A DNA stretch of 64,000 nt from Atkinsonella hypoxylon (GCA_000729835.1 JFHB01000038.1:62001-126000); one strand, 5' to 3'. Counted from the stretch's first letter, positions 46,921-57,722 are shown. Program-made: numbers and translations. Notes: a model not told the origin generated them from the letters alone.

Positions 46921-48185
46921 TGTTACGTCTGCGGCATGTGTATGATTTACATTGGCCCAACCATGCTCCAGTTTGTTTCGAAGGCAGTTTTTGTACGGAG
47001 CGTATCGCGACCCAGGTGCTTGGAAAGGTGCATTGCGACTACTAAGGGGCTCCTCTATTATGTTTCTATTATCCTTCTTCCTTTTATAATTGATTTTTGA
47101 TGATTCAAAAAAGGGTATCCGGCGTTACGAGGAAGAGAAAGGAAAGGAAATCCGGCGTTGATTTGGACAAGAGGGGAAATGAACTGATCCGGACAATTTA
47201 GGGCGAGATTCCCAAGAAGGAAAAGTCTCACAGAAGCCTTGGCGTATTATACTTTATGTTGAGACAAGGCGTTGCCCAGGATTTGACACGAGTACACTTG
47301 AAGGCTCGTGATGCCAGTGTATTGTCTCAAAGAGGTCTCCCATGTTGTCCGATGGCCAATTTTGTTCGAAAGAGGGAGGCGTTGTTTTTATGGGACATAC
47401 GTACTCACATGACTGGCTTGCCAGTGCTTTTCTTTATAATATTTAGCATTTTTAGTTCCATTGTACCATAGCAATGGTCGCGGGACCTTGACTGCAGAAA
47501 TGAATGATTGCGGTGAGATAAACTACTTGCTTTCGCTGTGATGAACTCGGTTTGTGACTACGGTGAAAGCCTGTAATTGGTTGACGAGGAGACAGCTCAT
47601 TTTGGGTTGGAGGAGTTTCAGTCACCGCGATGGATGATGTTAAAGAGGCTTGGAGGTGAACCTTTATCTAATATCAGTGATTGCGCATTACCGAGGCGTG
47701 TTCGCTAGGTGCTAGCAAGATCTTACCAGGTCCAGCGATAACGCAGTAATCTAAAAGGAGAAACGGGCAATCGGGTGTCACATAATCAGAGGGATAAGAG
47801 GATATTGATTTTAAGAATAAAAATAAAACCGTATTATATTACTTCTTGGACATTGTTTAATACGAGTAAGCCTATCTGATCAAATCTGTGATCATTCGTA
47901 TCTACATGGCGCTTTGTTCTTGCGACATCTTTTTTTTTTATATGCAATGAGTATGCAATGAGTATGCAATGAATAAGAACTAACATGTCCGCTTTCATCG
48001 GAAGATGTTGATATCACGTGTAAGTGGTACATTCCACGGTGCGTCGACGATCAATAGGGGTATCTATTTGTCTTGAAAAAGAAATATACAAGTTAATATT
48101 GCAAGTCGAAACATTTCGTTCGCAGTATTGGGCATGAGATGAGTGACATCGGCGTCCAAATACGCTATAGTCCTGCCTCTCAAGC
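46921..48185. other. Convergent 3' regions of SET3 and ALG7
   Basis: 1.26 kb, AT-rich, nothing coding. It contains an 11-bp unit repeated three times at 47942-47974. Confidence 0.5.
47942..47974. repeat. 11-bp tandem repeat, three copies
   Basis: ATGCAATGAGT occurs twice, followed by ATGCAATGAAT, immediately after a poly-T tract. Confidence 0.9.
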
Positions 48186-49613
48186 TCACTGCGCCACTGT
48201 GCCCCAGTTGTCCTCCTTAAAAACCAATAAGGCCAACTTGTGTCGCACGAACAGGCCGAAAAGACCGACGAGGAGCTGCAGGAGGGTAATTTCCCACGCT
48301 AGACGAGCTTCCCGCAAAGGTCCCCTCAAAACAAGCCACAGGTTCAGAATGGTGAAGTTGCTCGTTTCAACAAAGTTGCCCTTCTTGTCAGTGGTGACTT
48401 GGAGAAGATGGAATTTCGCCAACAAGTGCAGAACATGGCCGACTAGGGGATGGGGCTGACGGTCGGGAGACCATGGGGTGACGGAGGGCTCGAGAAGACC
48501 TGTGCGGGCGTTGAACTTGGGAAGTCTGTGGCGCGGACAAGGGATGAGCCCAAAGACCTGGGGACACGAGTAAAGGAAGTTTATGACTTGGGGAACGAGT
48601 AGGAGGCCGAGGGTCTTGGAGAAGTGGCCGAGAATGCCGACTACGGCAAAGACCATGCCTGAAAAGTAGCAGTACGTGTCGCCGACGAAGACGCGAGCCG
48701 GGTACCAGTTTTGGTAGAGGAGAGCACACGACACCCCGATCCAGGGGAGGAGGAAGTAGAGCGAGAAGAGATGCGAGTCCGTGGCTGGGTGAGGGTACGG
48801 CGTGAAAAGGTAGAGACAATCGTTGAAGGCGATGAGGAGGGCAATGACAACGCACTGGGACACTTCGATGCCGTTTATGCCGGCAAGCATGTTGATGCTC
48901 TGCGGGCAGAACATGGCTACGCACGCCATGTAGACGTAATAGAAGGCGCCGAGGTCAAACAGCTCGCCCAGATATGGCTGTAGCTGGACGGGCATGACGA
49001 TGGACGTGACGCCAAAGTCGACAAAGTACACGACCAAGATGGGAATACTAGCCAGTCCCGGAATCCACCACTTGTGACGCCACCGGATGTCAAAGAGGTC
49101 GTCGCCGACGCCGAGCATGGCAATCGTCTGCAAGGCGATAATGGCACCAAGGTACGAGGCAAGCTTATTGTGAGGGAACTTGTGCAGGAATCTGGCCCCG
49201 TTGGCGTTCTCAGGGTGCATCTCAACAACCACGTCGCGATTACCTCCGCCAGAAGTCGCTGCCACGATGTCCTTGTAGAAAGGGAAAGGGATGAAGACGA
49301 TGACGGTAAGGAGGTAGACGGCGGCGCAGACGGCGCCCATGCATTCGGGGATCTCAACGTGCGTCGTCTTGCAGAGGTCGCGGCCGCGGAAACCTGCGCG
49401 CATGAACGTTGGACCGAGCCAGCGGATCATGGCGTAGCAGAGGGAGAAGGCCAGGAGGGAGAGAGCGAACGATGCGACGAGGGGCTCGCCATCGCCTTGG
49501 AAGGTGTTGGCCAGGACTGCGAGCGATGCGCCGGAGATGAGGAGCAGAGTGGTTGTTTCCCGGCGGGAAAGCGAGGTGGCGGAGGAGGAGGAGGAGGGCG
49601 GAGAGCCGGCCAT
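48186..49613 (-). CDS. ALG7: UDP-GlcNAc:dolichyl-phosphate GlcNAc-1-phosphotransferase, 475 aa
   Basis: A single-exon gene with about ten transmembrane segments. Diagnostic motifs are MGAVCAAVYLLTVIVFIPF with its preceding TTHVEIPECMG, the metal-binding aspartates in MLGVGDDLFDIRWRHKWWIP, INMLAGINGIEVSQ and the active-site loop YPARVFVGDTYCYFSGM. KTLGLLLVPQVINFLYSCPQ, FGLIPCPRHRLPKFNARTG and NLWLVLRGPL follow near the C-terminus. It catalyses the first step of N-glycan assembly, transferring GlcNAc-1-phosphate to dolichyl phosphate on the ER membrane, and is the target of tunicamycin. All catalytic residues are present and the length is close to yeast (448). The start is the first ATG, with a Ser-rich N-terminal tail. 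The promoter is shared with the divergent small gene to its right. Confidence 0.96.
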   Translation of the reverse strand: MAGSPPSSSSSATSLSRRETTTLLLISGASLAVLANTFQGDGEPLVASFALSLLAFSLCYAMIRWLGPTFMRAGFRGRDLCKTTHVEIPECMGAVCAAVYLLTVIVFIPFPFYKDIVAATSGGGNRDVVVEMHPENANGARFLHKFPHNKLASYLGAIIALQTIAMLGVGDDLFDIRWRHKWWIPGLASIPILVVYFVDFGVTSIVMPVQLQPYLGELFDLGAFYYVYMACVAMFCPQSINMLAGINGIEVSQCVVIALLIAFNDCLYLFTPYPHPATDSHLFSLYFLLPWIGVSCALLYQNWYPARVFVGDTYCYFSGMVFAVVGILGHFSKTLGLLLVPQVINFLYSCPQVFGLIPCPRHRLPKFNARTGLLEPSVTPWSPDRQPHPLVGHVLHLLAKFHLLQVTTDKKGNFVETSNFTILNLWLVLRGPLREARLAWEITLLQLLVGLFGLFVRHKLALLVFKEDNWGTVAQ

Positions 49614-50116
49614 GGTGGGCGCTTGTGATTCGGGAATGGAATCCAGAGATTTCTTGGACGGGATTTATGTGTGCATGGTTTTGTTTCGTGAGTTTTGCTT
49701 GTGGGTGATGGGGATTGTGATGAGAATGGTGGTGCGAGGTCACGAACGACCAGAGTGAATGGTGAGCGATGGGAATTCTTTTGAAAAAAATAAAAACCAA
49801 TTTTTTTTCAATGAATGAATGAATGAATGAATGAATGAATGAATGAATAAATGGGAAATCAACGAATATATAGACCTGGCAGATCTGATACAATAACGTA
49901 GAGGAAAATGTCGTTGAGTTGCTGTCGGCTGCTGGCAACTGGCAACGTCAATGTCAACGTGGCAGGCGACTGGACGTCAAATGCATGTGGGGTTAGTTGT
50001 CCCAAGATAACTGGCCAAATGGCTTCCCTGTCCCACAGCCTGAGTGCTCTTTCGTCTGAATGACAATCATCATTGCTATGGTGTTTCTCAACAGGGAGAC
50101 AAATCATCAGGTTCTG
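49614..50116. promoter_or_regulatory. Divergent upstream region of ALG7 with a TGAA microsatellite
   Basis: About 500 bases between ALG7 and the small plus-strand ORF. It holds a (TGAA)n tract at 49810-49848 next to a poly-T run, probably within or near the ALG7 leader. Confidence 0.5.
49810..49848. repeat. (ATGA)n microsatellite
   Basis: About nine and a half uninterrupted tetranucleotide copies 200 bases upstream of the ALG7 start. Confidence 0.95.
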
Positions 50117-50317
50117 ATGGAGAGAAAGCCGAAACGGCTGCGCAGGGAGCTCAATCGGCCGGAGCTGAGGAGCTGCTACTTCAGCCCGGTCGCGAACTCG
50201 CATACCAACAACCGGATCCTCAGGAACGGACTGGTGAGGTCGTTCAAGATGCTCTTCAGGTCGGCCATCATTTTCAGCGTTTCGCTGTACATTGCGTTTG
50301 CGTCTTTGATATATTAG
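50117..50317 (+). CDS. Probable small tail-anchored membrane protein, 66 aa
   Basis: The frame is open from 50060; I favour the ATG at 50117 because the good codon pattern begins there. Of 66 codons, 54 end in G or C, far above the surrounding non-coding DNA and like the expressed genes nearby. The protein starts with a basic segment (MERKPKRLRRELNRPELRSC), continues YFSPVANSHTNNRILRNGLV and ends with one hydrophobic helix (MLFRSAIIFSVSLYIAFASL) next to the C-terminus (IY), the layout of a tail-anchored ER or mitochondrial outer-membrane protein. The overlapping 199-codon frame on the other strand has poor composition. An upstream exon is possible, since the context CATCAG/GTTCTG could be an acceptor. 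I do not recognise the family. Confidence 0.5.
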   Translation: MERKPKRLRRELNRPELRSCYFSPVANSHTNNRILRNGLVRSFKMLFRSAIIFSVSLYIAFASLIY

Positions 50318-50830
50318 TATGGAGGGCGCCTGAGGAGGCGATACCCCTTGAACTTGTAGCCGTTGCCTTTTCTGCCTTGTGATAATCGATTGTGCAATGT
50401 AGGATAGAGCAGGCATTAAGATGATAGAGATGTGAAATCTTGTTCCGCGTAGTTGCATCCAGTCTCTTTTGTCCCGCTATGTAACAGTATCTACGAGGAA
50501 TATGATCGTAGCAGCTGCGTTATGCTTGCGAACCGGGATTTATGTCTAGGTTCGCGACGCAACGGTGAGCTTGGGCCTGCAAAGAAGTCCTTGGTTTAAA
50601 AGCACGTATTTTCACCATGCCAATCACTGTGCTTAAATCGTGCAAAGTCTAATTTATGCATTTTCGAGGTAGCCAGTGGTAATTTTACAGTCGACCAACA
50701 CTGAAATAGCCATATGGAATGCCCTTAGACGGATCCCGATTCCCATTCATGTATCCAACGCCACGCTTCTTCAGAATCATGTTTAAACTGTAGTACGCCA
50801 AAAAGAAAAAAAAAAATTGGAAGACGAGTC
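50318..50830. other. Convergent 3' regions
   Basis: About 510 bases between the small plus-strand gene and the stop of the transglutaminase-core gene. No feature is seen. Confidence 0.5.
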
Positions 50831-52981
50831 TCAAGCGACAAGGTTCCATTTGGCAATATATGACCACGACATACCCACTCTTCCCCTTTTTGATAGAAAT
50901 TCATGGGCCGTGACACCCCGGGCATTGGCATCACCCAGCGTCTCCAGCTTGAGTATCTCCACTGATTGACCTTGAGCACCCAGGTCTGAAGCATTGACAT
51001 CCACCCAGTGCCAGTAGCCGTTTGTCTCGATGGGAATAATCTCGTCCTTTCGTCCGTCAAGTCCGTGGATACTGAGCAGAAGGAGTGCAGGCTTCCCCAA
51101 ACCAGCCTTCTCTGACGTCCAATGTTCGCAGATCTTGGAGAACTGGAACCGCACGACTTGCCCACTATGCACAGATATGTCCTTGTTCTTAGGCTCCATT
51201 GAGTCTTCGGCCAGCCCTTCCTGGTCTCCAGTTCCGAACCACTGATACGTCTCGCCGTCAATCCCTCCCGTGTAATACTCTTCCCAAGATATGGACCGGC
51301 CGTTGGCCCTCAATTGATGGTTAGGATCCTTTGGAAAATGCCGCCGGCCAAACTGCTCATTCGACGATGTGAACTGGCGTGGAGAAAACTCCTGCTTGTA
51401 TAGATTGGAAGCTGAGCAGATGTGACCAGCGCCCCAGCAAGCATCTACTAACTTCCAAACACCGCCATCCACTCGCACCGCGTTCCAGGCATGTCCGTCA
51501 GGCTTGGCTGGAGGTGGTCGTTGCCCTTTCTTCAAAGGTTCGTGTCCAAAACCTTTGCCATGACCACCAATAACAATACAGTCCAGACCGGCGCGCTTGG
51601 CAATAGCCATGTAAACCTCGGCATAACCTTGGCAGACGGCCAAACCGCTAAAGATTGTGTCCTCAACGGAGTGGTGTCGCACGTCATTGTTGAAGAATGA
51701 AGTCGTATCATAGTAAATGTTGTGGTGACACCATGTAAAGATCGCCCGCGCTTTGTCGTCATACGAAGGAAAGGGATCACATAATCCTCGGGCAAGGTGG
51801 CCCACTGGGTCGTTTCGAGGCAATGACTGACGAGGAAACTGGGCGGCCACCGTGTCAGGGCCGCTCCAATCTCGGCACACCCAGCACTTATTGGTCTCAT
51901 TTCCACCACTCACGTCATTGAACTGCTGTGTCGCGCTACGGGTAGATGCAGCTTCTATTTGGGCTGCAGATGGCCTGGACGAGAGAGGCACGGGTGGCGG
52001 AGCGTCGTCGCTTGTATCATGATCATTGGCTGGTCTTGGGGGGCTATGTGGTTTGATGGCAGAGTAAGAAGGCGCCTTCAAAGCCTGGCCACTTCCGAAG
52101 CCTCTAATTGTACCGAGAGGTAGCTTTCGTGGAGCTGGTTTCTTCTCTTCGACTTGCGACGCAGTGGCCACAGCGGGGGAGGATTCCGCATTGAGAGACT
52201 TTGCTGGTCTTGAAGGCAACCGTGGTGGAAGACTAGGTCGCGAAGCTGGTGCTGGTGCTGGTGCTGGTGCTGGTGCTGGTGATGGGGATTGCAGCGTACT
52301 GGTAGCTGTTCTAGGCTCTTGTAATTTGGCAGCTTGCCTCGCTCGTATCTCGTTACCTCGGGCCTCTGTGACTGCAGCTCCTCGCGCAGCGGTTTCCTTA
52401 GCTCTGGCCTCCAGCTCCCGCCTCGATGGTGGCAATGGAGGCAGATGGGCTGGGTCGCAGGTGGCAGGTGGCATGTTACGAGGCGCACTTCCGACTGACA
52501 AGTAGCTTGTATTAGATGATGTAGTTTGACTTAGCGAGGATGTTGAAACCGTAGAGTGTTGCGAGATTTCTGAAGATCCAGAGTTCCGTCGAGCGGAAAG
52601 ATAACTCGTCGACGGAGTTGAAGTTCGTCGAGGCAAGGCAGGAGGAGTCTTGACAGGCAATGATGGTGTTCTTTCTGGCAAGGGAGGAGGAACAGCGGTT
52701 CCCTTGCTTGCAGCGGTCGTCGCGGTATCTCTCCGTGGGAGCGGAGGAGGTGCGTTTGTCTTCGTAGGTCTAGCGGGAATCACAGGATGCGAAGCAGCAT
52801 TGACGGCTGCAGGAGCGGTCTCGCTCCTGGTGGAATTCGCCGGGCGGACTGGAGGAGAAGGGGGCGGTCTTCTGTGAGATTGACTGGCAACATTTGGAAG
52901 CGGATTGAAGTTTGTTTTCTTGTTGAGCGCAGCGATTCTCTCGGCCACGGTGTTAGATTGAGGCTCTCCTGTATCCGCCAT
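50831..52981 (-). CDS. Proline-rich transglutaminase-core protein, Cyk3-like, 716 aa, single exon
   Basis: The N-terminal 370 residues are disordered and proline-rich (PLPNVASQSHRRPPPSPPVR, many PPLP and PALPRR motifs suited to SH3 or profilin binding) and include a run of Pro-Ala dipeptides from a (CTGGTG)n repeat. The transglutaminase-like domain at about 400-530 begins DDKARAIFTWCHHNIYYDTT. It has the complete triad: Cys about 449 in SGLAVCQGYAEVY, His about 495 in DGHAWNAVRVDG and Asp about 511 in WKLVDACWGAG. A C-terminal beta-rich domain follows. In yeast and fission yeast, Cyk3 proteins with this fold act in cytokinesis and septum formation at the bud neck or ring. Unlike Cyk3, I see no SH3 domain, and the cysteine that yeast Cyk3 lacks is kept here. 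A septation role is inference. Confidence 0.8.
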   Translation of the reverse strand: MADTGEPQSNTVAERIAALNKKTNFNPLPNVASQSHRRPPPSPPVRPANSTRSETAPAAVNAASHPVIPARPTKTNAPPPLPRRDTATTAASKGTAVPPPLPERTPSLPVKTPPALPRRTSTPSTSYLSARRNSGSSEISQHSTVSTSSLSQTTSSNTSYLSVGSAPRNMPPATCDPAHLPPLPPSRRELEARAKETAARGAAVTEARGNEIRARQAAKLQEPRTATSTLQSPSPAPAPAPAPAPASRPSLPPRLPSRPAKSLNAESSPAVATASQVEEKKPAPRKLPLGTIRGFGSGQALKAPSYSAIKPHSPPRPANDHDTSDDAPPPVPLSSRPSAAQIEAASTRSATQQFNDVSGGNETNKCWVCRDWSGPDTVAAQFPRQSLPRNDPVGHLARGLCDPFPSYDDKARAIFTWCHHNIYYDTTSFFNNDVRHHSVEDTIFSGLAVCQGYAEVYMAIAKRAGLDCIVIGGHGKGFGHEPLKKGQRPPPAKPDGHAWNAVRVDGGVWKLVDACWGAGHICSASNLYKQEFSPRQFTSSNEQFGRRHFPKDPNHQLRANGRSISWEEYYTGGIDGETYQWFGTGDQEGLAEDSMEPKNKDISVHSGQVVRFQFSKICEHWTSEKAGLGKPALLLLSIHGLDGRKDEIIPIETNGYWHWVDVNASDLGAQGQSVEILKLETLGDANARGVTAHEFLSKRGRVGMSWSYIAKWNLVA
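52246..52281. repeat. (CTGGTG)6 coding repeat
   Basis: Six copies of a hexanucleotide inside the transglutaminase-core gene, encoding (Pro-Ala)6 on the minus strand. Multiples of six bases keep the frame, so length variation would be tolerated. Confidence 0.9.
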
Positions 52982-54055
52982 TGTAACAGCTGATCGGTTG
53001 AGGAGGATAGATGAGCGAGCGGTGCGATTATGGCCACATGATACAGAAATACGTGCTCTTGCGCGGAGACAGGATTCGACTGGAGAGAGAAGGAAAAAGG
53101 ATGCTGGTCTTTATGCAGAAAGGATTTGACAGGAGGTGGCCATGTATCCTCAAGCAGTTCGCCGCTAATAACGAGAAGGCAAGAGTGGGATGGGATGGGA
53201 TGGAGACGGATTCCCAATGGACACACAGTGGCAGCCGCCTGGCTTTTTACTCGAGACGTAACGACTTCCAGGTCAACTCCTTAGTAACACCAAGCAGCCC
53301 CTCCGCATAATGATGCATGATGCCTTTATCATTATAAATCACAGATTAGAAAAAACGAGAGACACACAATTTAGCCATTTCATGATACCGCCGAAAAAAG
53401 AAAACACGGCAAAAGCAACCACTAACTAGTTAACTAGATATTGTGGGGTGTTTCGGGTGTGCGCTGAACGAGGAGGTGGGCCCATTTGCTCAAAATCCAA
53501 TGCCGCTTTGAGCCACGCGATTGGCGACTTCAAAAACAACTGAATATGTCCGTTATGCTTATTTATCAACACAGTCCTGGCCTTGGTATTCTTCGTCGAT
53601 TACACAAACCCGTCTCGCCCGCGCATAACCGCCAGGATTAGTAGTGCGGTTGTTGGGTGTTTGCCAGCAAGGACTGAATTGCCTACCCACGTCCTATCAT
53701 ATCTTGTGCACTAAAACAACCTCAAACTGGCTAGTAGAACCGTTTTGTAAGACCCACGGCTATTTTAAGCCAAGAAGCGAAGAAATCGTTTCGACTCCCA
53801 ACTAACGCCTAACGCCCGCATTGTATGCACGGCTGGTATTAAAGAAAGATGCATTCGAGCGGGGGGTTGGTACCCTTGAGCGCCTCATGATCCTATGAAA
53901 AGTGGGTCACTCCTCGCCAACAGAAATCGGCTTCAAGAACACCACTAGCGCGTCAACGTCAAGCGTCAACGTCAACGTGCCACAATACTTAAACAGCATC
54001 TTTTCTCATCCCCTTCTTCAAAGATGTCAAGCAGTCAAGAATGTCCCTGTCGTAG
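52982..54055. other. Intergenic between divergent genes
   Basis: 1.07 kb with AT-rich patches. The left 300 bases are probably the leader of the transglutaminase-core gene. The true first exon of the gene at right may lie near 53849-53869 (see next entry) but is not proven. Confidence 0.45.
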
Positions 54056-55708
54056 GACCCGCGTTGGAATCAAAATACTGAAAAGGTTCCGCGCAAGCGT
54101 TGGCGTTCTCAGAGCATCGATACCTTCTCGAACAACGATTTCCAACCCTCACCTAAGAAACAGCGATTGAATCATCCAGATTTTCCGCCAATATCCTATT
54201 GGAAGGATCTTTGCGAGCATCCTAACTCCAAAATCCACCTCACAAAAGAGGCATTAAAAGCTTTGGGCAAGTTCGGGGACGCGTCTCCCAGGTTCAATCG
54301 TACGACTCCACGACGAAGCAAGCGGCTCGCCGCTCAACAACGGGGTCATTATCAGCCAGCTGAGAAGTTCCTGCGCTCTTGTAGTCCAACATCTCTGGAG
54401 AAAAATCAAGCTTTTCCCAATTCGTGAGTTCCCAGATCTAAGCGACTTAAGAGGGGTAAAGAACTGTCTGTACCTACGTGCCTAATTCTTGTCGAAGCTA
54501 ATTGTTTGCAGTATCCTTTTCCTGGAACGCAATATAAGATGAGCTCGCGGGAATCAAGTGTCGTATCTGGTCTCAGACGTCGAAAAAGAGGGTCTCGCTC
54601 TCCCATCAAAAAGAGCGGAACCGCTAATACGTCTACAACAAGAAGCACCGGCCCATACGATAGCAATTTCCGGCAACACTTGATCAACCATGAAATTTAC
54701 CCCCCTCGATATACTTACCCCGATGGTAAATCCTTACCACAGCCCGACAATCTAGATGAAATAAAGCAAGCCCTCAGGCAACCAAGGCCTTCGCTTTCTC
54801 CATCGCAATTTTCTGATGACGGCGCATTTAATTTATTCCAGGACGCTGGCGCACACGCTGCGAAAGAAGCACAAGTGATGGCAAGAGTGATTCCGATTAT
54901 TGAAGGGAAATTAGATGACCCTAGATACACAGCTAGCCAAATACCATTCAACAACCTTGATCATCTAACCGATAGTTCGCTGAAGCCAGGAAACCCAGAT
55001 ATATACTATGGCGCTCGTCCTGAACAACTACAGGAAGAAATCCGGCAGCAATTAAGCGGTCAGATTATACCCTCAGCACATGACCATCTTCCTATAGCAA
55101 CAAACTTTACTTTCCACGTTAAAGGCTCTGAGGGATCTCTTGCAGTCGCGACTCGTCAAACATGTTATAATGGCGCTCTAGGGGCGAGGGCTATACATAG
55201 CCTACGATCATATGGGCAGAAGGGGTCGCTTTTTGACAACAGAGCGTATGCCCTCACGTCTTTCTATCATGGTGGCCAGTTAAAGATGTTTACCATCCAC
55301 CCAATCCCTCCTTCGGCTCCAGGCAACCAGTGCGGGTTTGCTATGACCCAGATCAAGTCTTGGGCTTTGACTGGTGACGCTGACACTTTCCGAGAAGGAG
55401 CTGCTGCATTTCGAAATGGCAGAGACTGGGCTAAACGGCAGCGGGATGATGTGATTAAGCAAGCGAATGAGCGATTTACAGAGGAAAGCGAACATCCAGC
55501 AAAATGCGGGTTGGGATTAAGTCTTGAAAATGACGATTTGATTGGTGAGGAGACTGCAGTCACCAGCCAAGACGTGGCTTCTAACGCTACTCTACGCAAA
55601 ACATCGTACGAGTCAGAGACTTCTGCGGATGAGTTGTCACAGGATCATCCAGTCAAGCTTAAACGTAAAAAGTCAACTCATCTTAGCGAGGTGAAGCAAA
55701 CGAATTGA
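54056..55708 (+). CDS. DUF7924-like fungal protein, 5' end unresolved, possibly decayed
   Basis: Two coding segments are clear: about 54056-54423 (KVPRKRWRSQSIDTFSNNDF, then NHPDFPPISYWKDLCEHPNS) and about 54512-55708. The second has the family core: YPPRYTYPDGKSLPQPDNLD, QPRPSLSPSQFSDDG, VIPIIEGKLDDPRYT, NPDIYYGARPEQL and TNFTFHVKGSEGSLAVATRQ. The IEGK and NPD motifs recall nuclease-like cores, but that is speculative. The donor GTGAGT at 54424 joined to the obvious acceptor TGCAG at 54511 leaves the wrong phase. A later acceptor at 54558 restores it. No ATG precedes segment 1 in frame. Either an upstream exon joins at GTCGTAG/GAC (54055), or the ATG at 54024 has lost its frame by a one-base indel. 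Predicted nuclear and basic; function unknown. Confidence 0.6.
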
Positions 55709-56171
55709 CGAAATCAGCGAGCGTTATAGTTAAGGGTAAGCTTGAAGCATCGCATAGCTTGTAGAACACATGCTGTAGATGTCAATTCGTTATCATGGGG
55801 CAAGTGCGACGAGGCGTGCCGGATCTAGTTGCGAATCTAGTTGCTGACCAGCACATCGTTATATTGGATTTTCAATATTTATCCAACTTGACGCAATGTT
55901 TTTGACGCGTTCATGCATGATCGTCTCTGCTTAACGCCCATCATATTATGATTCGTGGGTAGTCGAGTTGAGGCATTACCGCAGTCAACGTGCGCGCAAC
56001 TAGCAACACGACAGCTTTCACTACAGCACAATTGAGGTATCCAACGAACTCCGCAAGCTTGAGTCCAAATTGAAGACATTCTGGATATGTCAAGCAGGCA
56101 TGCGGGCGAACACGCGGAACAGAGTGTATATGAATATGCAATAACGAGGAATTCTTGAACCCTTGAATTGT
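55709..56171. other. Convergent 3' regions
   Basis: About 460 bases with no supported feature. Confidence 0.5.
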
Positions 56172-57722
56172 CTACCCTAGCTTCTGATACAAGTCTTCGA
56201 ATTTTTCTTCGGCCTCCTTCATGCAATCATGAGAGTATATGTACTCTTGTACATCAGAAGACACCCACTTATCAGGGACTTTCCCGCTGGCCTTTGCCTC
56301 TGCAAAACGTCGGTCTCGCTCCTCCTTGGCCTTTCCCTCCCCCAAGACCAAGACGCGGCCTGATTCGGCCGCCCATTCCACCAGGGTTGAAGCGCGCTCT
56401 TTGCGAAGCAGCTCATATACTTGCAGACTCTTATTAATGGACGTCGGGTTTGTGTCGGGACACTTGAAGAGGACTTCAGCCAAGACGGCTGCGTCCTCGA
56501 CCGCCTGTGCGGCACCCTGGCTCAAGTGCGGAAGAGTAGGATGGCATGCGTCTCCTACAAGGGCGACTCCGCCTTGAACCCACGTTGGAAGTGGCTTATG
56601 GACACGCAGCTTCCACTCGCATACTGCCCCGTCTGGAACAAGACTCAGCATGCGTCGAATAAGGGGGCAGAAGTCGGAAAAGACGTCCAGCATAGCGGCC
56701 TTGGAACCCTTGGTGGTGTACGTCATAGACGGCGCGGTTGCGAAATTCGTGTCTGGCTGGATGGAAGACATGTTGTATATGGACTTTGACTGGATTGGAT
56801 ATGCGATCCAGTGCCGCTTCTCGGCAATCCACCTTGTGATCTGGTTACTATCCAGCAGGGCCATCATTTCGGGATCATGCTCCATTTTTTCGCGAGGCAG
56901 CAGGATTCTGTACGCTGCCTGACCCGTGTCTTCCACGTCAGAGGCCGAACCTGCTCTCCGGAGAAGGGCATCGCGAGACTTTGACTTTATGCCGTCGGCG
57001 GCGAGGAGAACATCCGCCGTGAGGTGCTGCTCCTGGCCGTCCGGCGTCGAGACGGCGAAATGGACCTTGGGCTCAAAGGACGTGATTTCTGTAAGACTGC
57101 GGCTAAAGTTGAAACGTATGTCGGGCATTCCTCGACATGCATTGTAGAGGCCGGCTACGACGGAGGCTCTGTGTCCTGTGCAGTGAGGGAAGCCGTACTT
57201 GGTGCGGAGGTCAGGCATGTGCACGTGGGTGAATTCCTTAACTGTAGTACCATCTTGCGGGAGGTCAGTCAGCTTGAAGATGCGACCGTGGGAGCATAGT
57301 TTGACAGGCGAGGCGATGGAGGCAAGGCAAAGCAAAGGGCCTCGGTGAACTGAAGAATTGCCGTACCTCGTATGCTGACCTCCAGCACCTCCGTTGCCTC
57401 AGCCTCGACGGCATCCCAGCAGCCGAGGCGGGACAGGATGCGGACTAGGTTGGGCGCAAGCTGGATGCCTGCGCCGACGAAACCTAGATCCGCGGCATTC
57501 TCAAAGACGTTGATGTTTCTGAAGCCCTTCTTTGCGAGGGCCAATGCCGTGGCCAGGCCACCCATGCCTGGAATGTGGTGTCAGCGATGGATGGATGGAT
57601 GGATGGATGGATGGATGGATGGATGGAGCTGCAGATGCTGCAGATGACAGGCGCAGTGGGATTCGGGACGAACCTGCGCCAATAACGGCAATGTCAAGGT
57701 CCAACACTTCATCTGCAGGCAT
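56172..57722 (-). CDS. FAD-dependent monooxygenase, salicylate-hydroxylase-like, 443 aa
   Basis: Exons are 57722-57674, 57567-57367 and 57253-56172; introns are 106 and 113 nt with matching phases. The first splice rebuilds the Rossmann motif IAVIGAGMGGLATALALAKK, and the second gives EVLEVSIRDGTTVKEFTHVH, matching relatives. Further motifs are the family DG motif LLAADGIKSKSRDAL and the GD motif ALVGDACHPTLPHLSQGAAQ. The N-terminal domain binds FAD, and the enzyme class hydroxylates aromatic rings with NAD(P)H and O2. Salicylate is one possible substrate; secondary-metabolite tailoring is another. The protein is cytosolic, without a membrane segment. Intron 1 carries a (CCAT)n microsatellite. 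No partner genes of an aromatic pathway are adjacent. Confidence 0.92.
57586..57626. repeat. (ATGG)n microsatellite inside an intron
   Basis: About ten tetranucleotide copies between donor and acceptor of the monooxygenase's first intron, making that intron longer than most here. Confidence 0.95.

Noticed and set aside
48388..48924. 178-codon frame overlapping ALG7
   Set aside because: Pro/Ser/Arg-rich alternative frame of ALG7; no conserved features.
49859..50458. 199-codon minus-strand frame upstream of ALG7
   Set aside because: Poor composition, includes the TGAA-repeat flank, and the opposite strand has much stronger codon bias in the 66-codon frame.
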